Positions 9,766 through 18,303 of a stretch of 24,530 nucleotides of DNA are shown here, piece by piece (the stretch's first letter is position 1; each line of letters opens with the position of its first letter). The DNA is from a virus: positions 1-24,530 of IMG/VR virus record IMGVR_UViG_3300028844_003127. One strand, written 5' to 3'. Made by a program: the position numbers and the translations under genes. The notes under the pieces are model-generated. The model made no database searches. It was not told where the DNA came from and saw only the letters and a program-made list of their open reading frames with translations.

Positions 9766-9795
9766 AAAAGCCACCCCCGATAACGAAGGTGGCTT
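9765..9795 (-). terminator. Rho-independent terminator after major capsid gene
   Basis: Read leftward, AAGCCACC (95-88 of the 9700s) pairs perfectly with GGTGGCTT (75-68), with a 12-nt loop, and the 3' arm runs straight into a T tract. It lies 26 nt past the capsid stop, so it should end the high-level capsid transcript. Confidence 0.88.
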
Positions 9796-9820
9796 CCGTG
9801 TGCAACCCTAGAAAAATAGA

Positions 9821-10828
9821 CTAGAATGATCCAAGGATAATTCTTCTATTGTCTAAAACGCCAAATCCAAGCTCTGCCCAGCCGTAGTAGCCAGCTCTTT
9901 GCTGACGATGGAGAGCAGGATCTTCGTAAACCTGAAGCTGTTCTTTAACAGGCATTACGAAGCTATCGTTGCTAGACTGATCAAGACCAACAACCAACTC
10001 AAGGTCGCTTGACTGAACATTGCCAGAAAGCTCACCAGTAAAGAAGGTTTGATATTCTTGACCTTCGCCAAGCTCATCAAGGTCGTGAAGGTTTACACCA
10101 AAGATGCGCGTAATTGGAGCGCCGTCTTCAGAAGCAGTGTAAATTTCACGACGAGTTACTTCGTCAACTTGGTCAAGACCCCAGTTGCGAACATCTTCCA
10201 GAGCTTCTGGTGAAACGTACATGTCGGTCAAACGACCACGACCAACAGAAGCGCTGTTGCCGCCAGAATTGCGGCGCATGACGGTCTGCATGAGGGAAAC
10301 AAGTCTCTTGCTGAAGAGACCAGCTGTTGCGTCACCGTCATAAACAAGAATGTTACGGTCAACACCAGCTGCGAGAAGCGTGTGCCATCCGTCATCATTC
10401 ATCTTCTTAACAAAGCCAGCTTCCATGACTTGCATGGCGCGACCAACTACGTCCCAACGTGCTTCCTTAGCATATCGTAGAAGATAATCTACTGAAGATG
10501 CAATATTGTACGTTGGAATCATGACGTAATCGCTTTCGACAGCCCGTTCTGGTATTCTACCATGACCGGGATTCGTATAAGCGACATGTTCTCCTTCAAG
10601 ACCGGGACTTACCAAGTCAAGAGGAAATTCAGTCGTTGATCCGGCTTCGACATTAATAGTCTCGAAAATGTTACCAAGGATGTTACCCACAAGTACACCC
10701 TTACGAAGTGGAAGCTCAAGAGCTTTAGCGAATTCACGCTGGGCAGCTTGTGCTACATTGATATCTGCATCCCCTGATTTTCTCAGGAGAGTGATGAACT
10801 CATCACTAGGTCTTTCATTAATTGGCAT
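9821..10828 (-). CDS. Major capsid protein
   Basis: 335 aa from ATG 10828, chosen because AAAGGAGAATTAAACATG gives an ideal SD and spacing. A longer frame reaching 10885 would overlap the upstream gene and has no such signal. The sequence has the layout of HK97-fold major capsid proteins: a helical N-terminal arm, a central domain with a Met-rich helix, the motif LTDMYVSPEALEDVR (a typical capsid spine-region element), and a beta-rich C-terminus with the word RAGYYGWAELGFGVLDNRR. It lies directly downstream of protease/scaffold and decoration genes and is followed by a strong terminator. By eye its codons are more GC-rich than its neighbours', as expected for a very highly expressed gene. Inference: the main shell subunit. 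Confidence 0.9.
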   Translation of the reverse strand: MPINERPSDEFITLLRKSGDADINVAQAAQREFAKALELPLRKGVLVGNILGNIFETINVEAGSTTEFPLDLVSPGLEGEHVAYTNPGHGRIPERAVESDYVMIPTYNIASSVDYLLRYAKEARWDVVGRAMQVMEAGFVKKMNDDGWHTLLAAGVDRNILVYDGDATAGLFSKRLVSLMQTVMRRNSGGNSASVGRGRLTDMYVSPEALEDVRNWGLDQVDEVTRREIYTASEDGAPITRIFGVNLHDLDELGEGQEYQTFFTGELSGNVQSSDLELVVGLDQSSNDSFVMPVKEQLQVYEDPALHRQQRAGYYGWAELGFGVLDNRRIILGSF

Positions 10829-10857
10829 GTTTAATTCTCCTTTAGTTTGTTTTAAGT

Positions 10858-11307
10858 TCAGGGAAGGTTTACTTCGACTTTGCAATAACCATCTTCGTCC
10901 TTAGACGAGAGGAATGCACCAATCTTAGTACCAGATGCAACCATCGAGACATTCCCTGCTACTGAGCCGCTTACATAAGCGCCAGAACCAGCGACAGGCG
11001 ATCCGTCGATAGCATTAGTTACGACATAACCCTTACGAAGAACAGTAACCTTACCACCCTTCTGTACTTCATCCTTGTACTGATTGAGATGAGTACGAGT
11101 CAAGTCTTTATTAACAACATCGTTAAGAAGAACACCAACTGGATTTCCAGAAGTTGCTTTCTTTACAAGGTTGACACCCTGATCCATAGCTGCGCCAGAG
11201 CCAGCTGTTGAGTCATGAACTACAACACAACCACGAGTAGCTGTTCCATCATTATAGAAAAAGCTAATGTCAGTTTGAAGTTCATATCTATCTGATTTTA
11301 GAGCCAT
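10858..11307 (-). CDS. Probable head decoration / capsid stabilising protein
   Basis: 149 aa from ATG 11307, preceded by AAAAGGAGAATTTAACATG, nearly identical to the capsid gene's leader. The protein is small and beta-rich, with Gly-rich turns and the words GCVVV, PVGVLLNDVVN and RKGYVVTN. Proteins of this size and position, between scaffold and capsid genes, are usually decoration or cement proteins; DUF2190-like decoration proteins are a candidate family. The function is inferred from position and composition. Confidence 0.78.
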   Translation of the reverse strand: MALKSDRYELQTDISFFYNDGTATRGCVVVHDSTAGSGAAMDQGVNLVKKATSGNPVGVLLNDVVNKDLTRTHLNQYKDEVQKGGKVTVLRKGYVVTNAIDGSPVAGSGAYVSGSVAGNVSMVASGTKIGAFLSSKDEDGYCKVEVNLP

Positions 11308-11325
11308 GTTAAATTCTCCTTTTAA

Positions 11326-12027
11326 TTATTTGCTGAGTACGTTGTTTTCAAGCCATTCAGCGACACTCGCTCTAGTGGCTTCTAGTTCGTCTGTTTCTTC
11401 AGAAGTGTCTACCAAAGTTGCTTCAGTGGTTTCTACTTCTTCAAAAGCCTCTTCAGCAGCTACTTCAGCTTCAGCTTCTTCAGCTTCTTCTGCTTTAACT
11501 GGTGGTTTAGCCTTAGCCTTTTTATCATCTTCTTCAGGCTTTGCCTTGGCTTCGTCTTCTTCGTCCTTTTTGACTTTGTTGACAGTCTTCTTTTTCATCG
11601 TCGTCATTGCTTCGACAATGGTATCAAAAGTAGCGTCATCAAACTCTTCGTAAGAAGCGAGTGTTTCTTCAGCTTCTTCAGCTTCCAAACCAAGGTCAAG
11701 AAGTGCAGCCTTGCGAGCTTCAGTCTTCTTTTCCTTCTTCATTTTCTTAAGTTCTTCCATTCTTTCTTTGAACTCATTATCTTTGGCTTCCAAAGATTCT
11801 TGAAGTTCTGTGATGGATGTTTCTTTTTCTGCCACGCTTAATTCAAGAGCTTTTACAGCTTCTTCTTTTTCGGCAACAGTTGCTTCGAGCTTTGCGAGCG
11901 ATTCTTCTGCTTCTTTTGAAGTAGCCTCTTCGATCTTGACGCGAAGTGTATTATTCTCTTCTTTAGCAGATGCTAGCTCACTACGAACATCGGCAAGCTG
12001 CTTCTCTAAAAGATTAATATCAGACAT
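11326..12027 (-). CDS. Nested in-frame scaffold protein (internal start)
   Basis: ATG at 12027 is codon 263 of the protease-scaffold frame and is preceded by AAGGAGATAATAACATG, an SD at ideal distance and close in sequence to the decoration and capsid gene leaders. It would yield a 233-aa free scaffold: an all-helical, acidic coiled coil ending in a Glu/Ala-rich segment. Lambda C/Nu3 is the established example of a protease gene with an in-frame internal scaffold start. The start signal is seen directly; the function is inferred. Confidence 0.75.
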   Translation of the reverse strand: MSDINLLEKQLADVRSELASAKEENNTLRVKIEEATSKEAEESLAKLEATVAEKEEAVKALELSVAEKETSITELQESLEAKDNEFKERMEELKKMKKEKKTEARKAALLDLGLEAEEAEETLASYEEFDDATFDTIVEAMTTMKKKTVNKVKKDEEDEAKAKPEEDDKKAKAKPPVKAEEAEEAEAEVAAEEAFEEVETTEATLVDTSEETDELEATRASVAEWLENNVLSK

Positions 12028-12813
12028 GTTATTATCTCCTTCAGGAAAACTAGTTAAAATATTTGTGTTAGTTAGAGAGAAAGCTCTGCTAGAATCAAGT
12101 ATTATACTTCTTGGGTTGGCTGGTTTAGATACAAGACCTTTACCAGAAAACGAAATATCTCTTAATGATCTACCAATTTTATAGCCTTCATATTCTCCAT
12201 TACCACCATAGGCGCGTAAATGCTTTGTTAAAAATGCAGAACCCTCATTACGTTCAAGGAATTTTGCATCACCTTGCGAATTTAATAGTGCATAGTCAAA
12301 CCCAGCGAATAAACATTCCATAGAAACAAACCATTTGCCTTCTTGAATTTCAGCAATGATTTGATCCATGCGCTGTCTATTTTCTGGATCTGTCCAGCTA
12401 TTATACAACACAGCCTCAGTGATAATATCGAAATCATCCGGCTGAGTATCGTCATCTATCCTGTCGCCGTTTCTATCGACAACATAGCTCCCAGTTATAT
12501 GTCCAATGATATCGTTCTCATTGTGCATAAGATTGAATTGTTTGTCTTCTGGTGTGCTTCTAGCAGCCCAAGTTGCGGCTGAGTCGAACACATCATCATT
12601 CTTATTCCATCCTGTGGAAACAAGAACGGACTTTAAGTAGAATAGGTCAACCTGTTTTGGATTGCCACTATCTGCTTTTATTTTTTCTGCGATGGCTATC
12701 TGATTTTCTTCGCTTTGCTCGCACAGACTAGCTGGCATACAGTAGGCGATACTGGCGTTGGTTTGTACAACGTCAGCAATACCATCTTTAATTTCTTGTT
12801 CGTATATTTTCAT
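11326..12813 (-). CDS. Prohead protease fused to scaffold
   Basis: 495 aa from ATG 12813, with GAGGGAGAT upstream. Residues 1 to about 245 resemble phage prohead serine proteases: a His region (His97 in HNEND, His105 in GHI), Ser164 in WFVSMECLF as the likely nucleophile, and a closing KPANPRS motif at 230-236 seen in cyanophage/T4-like prohead core proteases. Residues 263-495 are a long charged coiled coil rich in Glu, Lys and Ala, typical of a scaffold. A second start at codon 263 has its own strong SD (see the nested entry). Inferred role: the scaffold shapes the prohead, then the protease degrades it and matures the shell. The catalytic residue assignment is tentative. Confidence 0.87.
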   Translation of the reverse strand: MKIYEQEIKDGIADVVQTNASIAYCMPASLCEQSEENQIAIAEKIKADSGNPKQVDLFYLKSVLVSTGWNKNDDVFDSAATWAARSTPEDKQFNLMHNENDIIGHITGSYVVDRNGDRIDDDTQPDDFDIITEAVLYNSWTDPENRQRMDQIIAEIQEGKWFVSMECLFAGFDYALLNSQGDAKFLERNEGSAFLTKHLRAYGGNGEYEGYKIGRSLRDISFSGKGLVSKPANPRSIILDSSRAFSLTNTNILTSFPEGDNNMSDINLLEKQLADVRSELASAKEENNTLRVKIEEATSKEAEESLAKLEATVAEKEEAVKALELSVAEKETSITELQESLEAKDNEFKERMEELKKMKKEKKTEARKAALLDLGLEAEEAEETLASYEEFDDATFDTIVEAMTTMKKKTVNKVKKDEEDEAKAKPEEDDKKAKAKPPVKAEEAEEAEAEVAAEEAFEEVETTEATLVDTSEETDELEATRASVAEWLENNVLSK

Positions 12814-12828
12814 ATATCTCCCTCATCA

Positions 12829-12840
12829 ACATTATACACA
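12829..12840 (-). promoter_or_regulatory. Candidate late promoter, GTGTATA motif copy 2
   Basis: Leftward TGTGTATAATGT in the 48-nt gap between portal and protease genes, 16 nt before the ATG at 12813. It contains a perfect TATAAT but no convincing -35 box, which fits a sigma that lacks region 4. Confidence 0.4.
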
Positions 12841-12861
12841 AAATGTGAAAAAATTTATGTA

Positions 12862-14901
12862 TTAGCCGATTTGACGCTCCACGAAAAGACCCAATATACA
12901 TGCTCTATAATTATCTATAGTCATGGTGTCTATGCTTATATTGTTAGTTTTAAGGTCATTTGTAAAATCTGATGGCGTTCTGGCTCCAGATTTAATCTTA
13001 GCATATACCGTATTTTCGTCTACAGTGTCATCAATTTCTAAGTTCGTAAAGACATCCAACTTAAGCTGCTCTAGATCTTTGACTTGAGCTTTAGTAAGCT
13101 GTCTGAGGTTCTTTTTGGAGTTAGATTTTAGATATGCATTAGTAACAATATCTGAAACAATATGCCAAGCTTTTTCAGACCATACTATCATGTCAGCTAC
13201 TCCGGGTTTAGATTTTGGAGTTTCTACACGTTTCTTTCTTGGTTTCTTGTCTCTGCTAAACATTGGTCTACCATCGACATCTTTAAGATCCTTCATTTTA
13301 ACATCAGTCAACTTATCTTCTTGAGGTTTTTCCTCTTGAGGACTTGGTGTATCTGAAGGTTCTGTATCAACAGATTCTTTCTCTTGCGGAGGAGCAGGAG
13401 GATGGAACGGACCAGCTTTGTCTGGACCGCTAGTATCGCGTCTAGCAAGTTCTCTTTTAATTCTAATATTTTCTATCTGAGGAATTTCTTTGAATCGCTC
13501 AAGCAATGTTTCGTGACTAATAATATCTCTATCAGCAAGCTGAATAAGTAGATTCTTTTCAGCAGCTTCGTCAGATAGAGTCATCTGATCAAACTGAATA
13601 TGAGCCTTATATCTGAAGCCCATAGCCTTTCTGACAATCTCTAGCTCTTTTTCCCAAAACTTCGACAGTAGATCTCTACCATACTGAAGTCTTTCTAGTA
13701 ATGTTTTTAGTGAAATAAAGTTATTAGTAAATCCTCCACCATTGCCAGCCATTCCAGTAAGAGTGGGAGGAACGCCTAGACCAGCATATATACTGTTAAG
13801 AACAGACGTATACTTTTCTGAGCCTAAGAACTTATGGACATCAGTGCTAGATTCTTGAAATGAAAGCTCTGGACCCCATACGAGTTCCATAGTTCCACCG
13901 CCCACATTACTAGCCAATATATCTCTTAATTTATTAATAGCAGATTTATTAGGTAGAATCTTATGATCTAAACTACCAATGGTCCACAATCTAATATTAG
14001 ATATAGCTCCATCTAATGCTGATAGATCTGCGAGTCTCATTTTCTCAAGCATGATAATATCATCTAAAATAGCATAGATCATGGGATTCGCCCACTGCTT
14101 CCAATCGTCTTTCTTATAATAGAAAATTCCTAGTCTTTCAGGATCGAGAGGAATGTCTCGTTCACCACGAAGCAAGCTTTGCTTGATCGCTGGAGGTAAG
14201 GTTTCTAAAACATGATTTGGAATATCGCCAGCTTTAAATTTATCAAAGAAAGAATGTGTTGTAAGAGTATAATTCTGTTTTCCCATAAATAGAGAAACTT
14301 CGCCGTCCTTCATCTTTACGGTCAAGGGGTTAAAGAAATTGTATCTCCAAGGTATCTCGTCTTTCTTAGCGTCTGGAATTTCAACCTTTATATCAGAAGA
14401 CAAAGCCTTCATGTAATTCTTAAGCTCTGGCGTGATCTTCGCATAGCTTCTGTGTACAATCACATTTCCTGTTTTATATAGATTGTTTAGGAATCGTTCT
14501 GATCTTTCTTTGCCATTTACATTTTTAAACCACTGATGATAGAACTTTTCCACACTCTTGTCTCTGTGGACAATCTGTATACCCTGACTTCCAAAGTCAC
14601 CCATAAGATCAATAATATTTCTAATAATCCCAACCTTGTCGTAAGCATCCATGCACATCTTGATAATACGTCTTTGCTGGTTTGGTACAGCTTCGTCAGG
14701 ACGAAATGCGTAATAGTCTTTAGGGCTGAATCCGGGCTTGACAGATCTGTTTGGCTCAATATCAATGAAGTTTCTATAGTGAGTACCCTGAGATTTACTT
14801 AGACCAGAGTAAGAATCAACGCTTTCTGAAAATTTAGACAAAGCCTCTGCCTTGCTGTTAAAATCGTCATCTTCCCAAGTTATCATGTTGTCTTGACTCA
14901 T
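12862..14901 (-). CDS. Portal protein
   Basis: 679 aa from ATG 14901 with GAGGT upstream. Its length and place between large terminase and prohead protease are classic for a portal. The sequence shows a helical N-terminus, a wing-like mixed region, and near residues 350-430 the hallmark IYAGLGVPPTLTGMAG followed by a Gly-rich turn and a long helix with LLERLQYGRDLLSKFW, as in the stem/crown part of portal proteins. Residues about 485-570 are a Pro/Lys/Glu-rich disordered linker, followed by a C-terminal helical extension of about 110 residues that I do not recognise. It forms the dodecameric DNA entry ring at the capsid vertex. Confidence 0.88.
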   Translation of the reverse strand: MSQDNMITWEDDDFNSKAEALSKFSESVDSYSGLSKSQGTHYRNFIDIEPNRSVKPGFSPKDYYAFRPDEAVPNQQRRIIKMCMDAYDKVGIIRNIIDLMGDFGSQGIQIVHRDKSVEKFYHQWFKNVNGKERSERFLNNLYKTGNVIVHRSYAKITPELKNYMKALSSDIKVEIPDAKKDEIPWRYNFFNPLTVKMKDGEVSLFMGKQNYTLTTHSFFDKFKAGDIPNHVLETLPPAIKQSLLRGERDIPLDPERLGIFYYKKDDWKQWANPMIYAILDDIIMLEKMRLADLSALDGAISNIRLWTIGSLDHKILPNKSAINKLRDILASNVGGGTMELVWGPELSFQESSTDVHKFLGSEKYTSVLNSIYAGLGVPPTLTGMAGNGGGFTNNFISLKTLLERLQYGRDLLSKFWEKELEIVRKAMGFRYKAHIQFDQMTLSDEAAEKNLLIQLADRDIISHETLLERFKEIPQIENIRIKRELARRDTSGPDKAGPFHPPAPPQEKESVDTEPSDTPSPQEEKPQEDKLTDVKMKDLKDVDGRPMFSRDKKPRKKRVETPKSKPGVADMIVWSEKAWHIVSDIVTNAYLKSNSKKNLRQLTKAQVKDLEQLKLDVFTNLEIDDTVDENTVYAKIKSGARTPSDFTNDLKTNNISIDTMTIDNYRACILGLFVERQIG

Positions 14902-14938
14902 CTTTTACCTCAATTGAAATGTAATTGGATTGTATATG

Positions 14939-14950
14939 TATTAATACACA
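14939..14950 (-). promoter_or_regulatory. Candidate late promoter, GTGTATA motif copy 3
   Basis: Leftward TGTGTATTAATA overlaps the last codons of the terminase gene and lies 38 nt before the portal ATG at 14901. It is the weakest of the four copies because the first part is also coding. Confidence 0.3.
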
Positions 14951-16920
14951 TCTTTCATGTTATCTGCAAACCAGCTTGGACCATTGTATAATTTTTCGTC
15001 TGTTTTAGGTTTGTGACCGCCTGTAGCAAAACCTCCATAGAATTGGTACTCAGCTTGAGTAGGAGTTCTATGTAGAACTCTAGCAGCCATATTAGCCATT
15101 AACAAAGAAGAGTATCTATCTTTCCGCATCTTGCTTTTCTTTCCAGTACCAACAACTACTTGTGGCGTATCCCACCTGTCTCTACCAGAAGTTGTTTGTG
15201 TCATCTGTATCATAGCTAATTCATCTTTAAGCTCCTCGATATCTAACACTGATTCTTCCAAGGTATCAAACATTCTGTTTTTCAAGTCATCTTCGTTAGC
15301 AGATATGTCTAAACTTACAGAGTCAAAAAATGGAAACAGTAAAACTTTATCTTCAAAGTCTTTTCTCATACCATGATTTGCTTCAGCTAACCAATCGTAC
15401 TTGGCAAATTGGCACATTTCTAAAATGTGTAAACCTCGTTCGTCATCTGTATCTTTTTCTTTATTTTCATCTATCGTGGGCCATATTGCTATCTCACCTT
15501 CTTGTATTTTGTCCTTATCGTGCAACGACTCCATGACTGCAACGCCGCCGCCTTGAGCATCCATAGCTATATGTATACATGGAAATAATTTCATTAAATC
15601 TCTTATTTTTCTAGCACAATAAGCGTAGAAGTCTGTCTCTGTAGAATAACCCTTCTTTACTCGCTCTTTATGTTCTGACCTATTTGTGGTCCAGCAATGA
15701 ACTATCCTTCTATGATTAGCATTTACTTCTAGGACAACTATACTAAAATTATCTACTTCTGATGCTGGGTCAACACCAAATATATACTGCTTATCTTTAT
15801 TGCCTATAAGCGTAGCTTCAAAGAGTATGAGATTACCATCTTGATCGTTGATTGGTTCTTTTTCTGAAACAACACAAGATTCAATTAAAGACCTTTTAAA
15901 GAAACCTTGACTGTCTCTAGTAAAACAGGCTCCATACTCCATTTGGTATATTCCTGTGTGTACAGTAGCTTTAGATCTAGCAACTTGATCTGCATCCATA
16001 AAACCTTTAGGTAGCAACTCGTAAGGCATACGTATAATAGAATATTGAGTCCAATCAAAACTTTCTGGAACCTCGTCTCCAAATATCTCTCTAAGTTTTG
16101 CGTAATCACCTTTGCTTTTAATAATAGATTTCCACTTTTTCCAGTATGTGGCAAAATGATTGAAATCATAATATGCAGTTCCTGACAATATAATTTGATT
16201 GTCCTTCTTTACTTCCTGTTCTTCTTCTTCTATTTCTATACCAAGTTCATTTGCTTTTGCTCTAGCGGCTAATCTTTTCACATTTTCTACGGGGTCTGCG
16301 CTAACAGCAGCAAAACCAGCTACAACGTTTTCAAATATCTCTCTAGGTATAGATGCAAATTCGTCAGCAATAATATCGTTAGCTCTCTGACCTCTAATCT
16401 TTTGACCATCGCCTAATGGTAAGCATGTAACAGTACTGTCATTTAACCGTAGAGTACACCTGTCAGTGTCTCTTCTTGGTCCACTGTCACCGTCGCATAT
16501 ATCTCTAAGCATAGGTGAATTTCGCCATATAGTTTCCATGTATTCAAACAGAACCTTGGACTGCCTAAATGCAGCACCAACCACAACTACCTTTCTCTTA
16601 GGTAGTATCAAAGCTCTGAGAACAGCGTATAGAGATAGCATAAATGATTTACCAAAGCCTCGACTAGCGATTAGCATTGGGAATTTTCTATTCCAGATCT
16701 CTCGTAAGAATAATGCCTGAGAAGGTAATAATTGCACATTCAATATTTCTTTGCAAATGAAAGAGAGGTACTCTGGCCTTGTCATTAGGAAGGCTAGTTT
16801 TAAATTAAAATCATCATCAGTTGCGTGTAGTATAGACATTGGGTTGAACAACTCTGTATCTAAGTTGTCTAATCCAAGCCAAGCTTCATCTATCTTTTTA
16901 AGTTTGTTTTTTGTTACCAT
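14941..16920 (-). CDS. terL: Terminase large subunit
   Basis: 659 aa. The ATPase domain shows Walker A SRGFGKS at 86-92, Walker B IIADE at 183-187 and a coupling motif SGT at 246-248. The nuclease domain (RNase H-like) shows acidic residues Asp384 in FGVDPAS and Asp454 in IAMDAQGGG. The protein translocates DNA into proheads through the portal and cuts the concatemer. A highly charged Glu/Lys stretch at about 227-240 lies between Walker B and the coupling motif. The start at 16920 overlaps the end of the ClpP-like gene by 7 nt, suggesting coupled translation. The length fits the T4/cyanophage gp17 group. Confidence 0.95.
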   Translation of the reverse strand: MVTKNKLKKIDEAWLGLDNLDTELFNPMSILHATDDDFNLKLAFLMTRPEYLSFICKEILNVQLLPSQALFLREIWNRKFPMLIASRGFGKSFMLSLYAVLRALILPKRKVVVVGAAFRQSKVLFEYMETIWRNSPMLRDICDGDSGPRRDTDRCTLRLNDSTVTCLPLGDGQKIRGQRANDIIADEFASIPREIFENVVAGFAAVSADPVENVKRLAARAKANELGIEIEEEEQEVKKDNQIILSGTAYYDFNHFATYWKKWKSIIKSKGDYAKLREIFGDEVPESFDWTQYSIIRMPYELLPKGFMDADQVARSKATVHTGIYQMEYGACFTRDSQGFFKRSLIESCVVSEKEPINDQDGNLILFEATLIGNKDKQYIFGVDPASEVDNFSIVVLEVNANHRRIVHCWTTNRSEHKERVKKGYSTETDFYAYCARKIRDLMKLFPCIHIAMDAQGGGVAVMESLHDKDKIQEGEIAIWPTIDENKEKDTDDERGLHILEMCQFAKYDWLAEANHGMRKDFEDKVLLFPFFDSVSLDISANEDDLKNRMFDTLEESVLDIEELKDELAMIQMTQTTSGRDRWDTPQVVVGTGKKSKMRKDRYSSLLMANMAARVLHRTPTQAEYQFYGGFATGGHKPKTDEKLYNGPSWFADNMKDVY

Positions 16921-17549
16921 GAATATGCAATCTCATCTGCAAAACCATAATATACAGCATCTTCTGCTGTGATATACCAATCACCGGATTTTAGTTTTCT
17001 AGTTAAGTATGTTTTTACTTTATCAAGGTTTGGCTTATTTCCGTACTTCTCCTTGAAAAACTTACCGCCAACACAGCTATGAGTATATATGTCCATCATT
17101 ACATCACATATGTGTTTCTCATACTTAACCCAATTCTGCACACTTAGATATTCTCCTCCAGCATCAGTAGAGCCGTAGTGAGCCATGAAGTAAGTGTTAG
17201 TTGTTATAAGCCGCTTATCAGCAGCTTGAAATATTATACTACTCATAGACTCTGCTTGACCATAAGCAATAATTGTAACATAAGATTTTGACATACAGAT
17301 GGCATCATATATAGCCATTCCGTCAGACCATTCGCCACCAACACTGTGCATGTGAATGGTGATAGGACTTGTAGATTTACTTTCTAACGCTCTTATATTT
17401 TTTAGAAACGTGTTAGACATCTTGTATTCTACACCCGGATTTTCATTCTCATCAGATGAATAATAATTGTGTAAGAATATCTCACGCCTATCAATATTTG
17501 CTCCATAGTTATGGAGATCATACAATAAGTCTTTGTCTCCGTAATTCAT
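16914..17549 (-). CDS. ClpP-like serine protease (peptidase S14 family)
   Basis: 211 aa with a full ClpP-type active site: oxyanion strand SVGG at 69-72, Ser101 in GQAESMSS, His124 in YFMAHYG, and Asp190 in SGDWYITAEDAVYYGFAD, the last matching the ClpP C-terminal active-site region. The N-terminal axial loops and hydrophobic-pocket region are divergent. It overlaps terL by 7 nt and the nuclease gene upstream by 4 nt. Some phages use ClpP-like enzymes as prohead proteases, but this genome has a separate protease-scaffold gene, so the substrate here is unclear. Confidence 0.88.
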   Translation of the reverse strand: MNYGDKDLLYDLHNYGANIDRREIFLHNYYSSDENENPGVEYKMSNTFLKNIRALESKSTSPITIHMHSVGGEWSDGMAIYDAICMSKSYVTIIAYGQAESMSSIIFQAADKRLITTNTYFMAHYGSTDAGGEYLSVQNWVKYEKHICDVMMDIYTHSCVGGKFFKEKYGNKPNLDKVKTYLTRKLKSGDWYITAEDAVYYGFADEIAYSW

Positions 17550-18049
17550 TTTTTTCTCCCGATGGTATACATCTCGTTGATTCTCTTAAAAATGCTACTA
17601 ACTGCTAAAAAGGCTGTATGCTTATCTCCACAGAAAAGCACATGTACATCATTATATAATTCAAACTCTATAAGGCATTTCAACATATACCTCCCCGTTA
17701 TTTTTACAGATGCTTTATTCTTAATTGGTATTCTTGTTTCTTTTGGAAAACTCATGAGTTCCGCTAAAGAAAATTCTAAAACCATATACTTGTGAGGGAA
17801 AGCCTCCATTCTTTCTATCTCTCTAAGAAATGCATGTTTTTTAGAACCTAAATTTTGAGCCAATTCTTCTACGCATCCTTTTCGCTCAATACATATCTTG
17901 TCCTCTAAGCCCTTGATTGAATAGTCTCCAGTATCTAATTTATGTTCAACCATACCAGCGCATGTGTTGAACTTACTAAAGTAATATCCGTCTTGCTCAC
18001 GGGTATCTTTTATGACTGTAAATTCAGGAGCTTGTTTGTATTTACTCAT
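17546..18049 (-). CDS. ERCC4-type (XPF/Mus81-like) nuclease
   Basis: 167 aa, the length of a lone nuclease domain. Motifs: DTREQ at 15-19, GDY at 41-43 and ERK at 55-57, the ERCC4 metal-dependent active site. These enzymes cut branched or flapped DNA, so a role in resolving replication intermediates before packaging is plausible. The gene overlaps its neighbours on both sides by 4 nt (ATGA-type), placing it in the same translational unit as the HNH and ClpP-like genes. No helix-hairpin-helix tail is present. Confidence 0.87.
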   Translation of the reverse strand: MSKYKQAPEFTVIKDTREQDGYYFSKFNTCAGMVEHKLDTGDYSIKGLEDKICIERKGCVEELAQNLGSKKHAFLREIERMEAFPHKYMVLEFSLAELMSFPKETRIPIKNKASVKITGRYMLKCLIEFELYNDVHVLFCGDKHTAFLAVSSIFKRINEMYTIGRKK

Positions 18050-18303
18050 TTTATTATTTCTCTAAACATTGTTTCGTAGTGGGATTCTTTACCTGTAATT
18101 GATTTATGACAGTATCTACATAAAGTTATTCCATTTGATGTTTCATATCTTAAAGACGACGCTCCAGACCATTTTGAAATATGGTGTACCTGTAAGTTTT
18201 TCTTACTTTTACATCCCGGCATCTTGCATGTAAATCTATCCCTCTTTAATACTTTAATTCTAAAGTCTTTATATATTGGATCGTTGTAATTTCTCATAGA
18301 CAT
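18046..18303 (-). CDS. HNH endonuclease
   Basis: 85 aa. A zinc-binding pair Cys26/Cys31, then His40-His41, Asn57, and Cys62-x2-Cys65-His66 give a complete HNH fold with structural zinc. In many phages an HNH protein lies next to the terminase and helps the packaging cut; a homing enzyme is the alternative. The compact size, tight overlaps and lack of a second DNA-binding domain favour a resident phage function. Confidence 0.87.
   Translation of the reverse strand: MSMRNYNDPIYKDFRIKVLKRDRFTCKMPGCKSKKNLQVHHISKWSGASSLRYETSNGITLCRYCHKSITGKESHYETMFREIIK

Noticed and set aside
10829-10885. 19-residue N-terminal extension of the capsid protein
   Set aside because: Overlaps the decoration gene and lacks an SD; ATG 10828 has an ideal one.
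11306-11653. Rightward Ser/Ala-rich 115-codon frame
   Set aside because: Antisense of the Glu/Ala-rich scaffold; composition is explained by the opposite strand.
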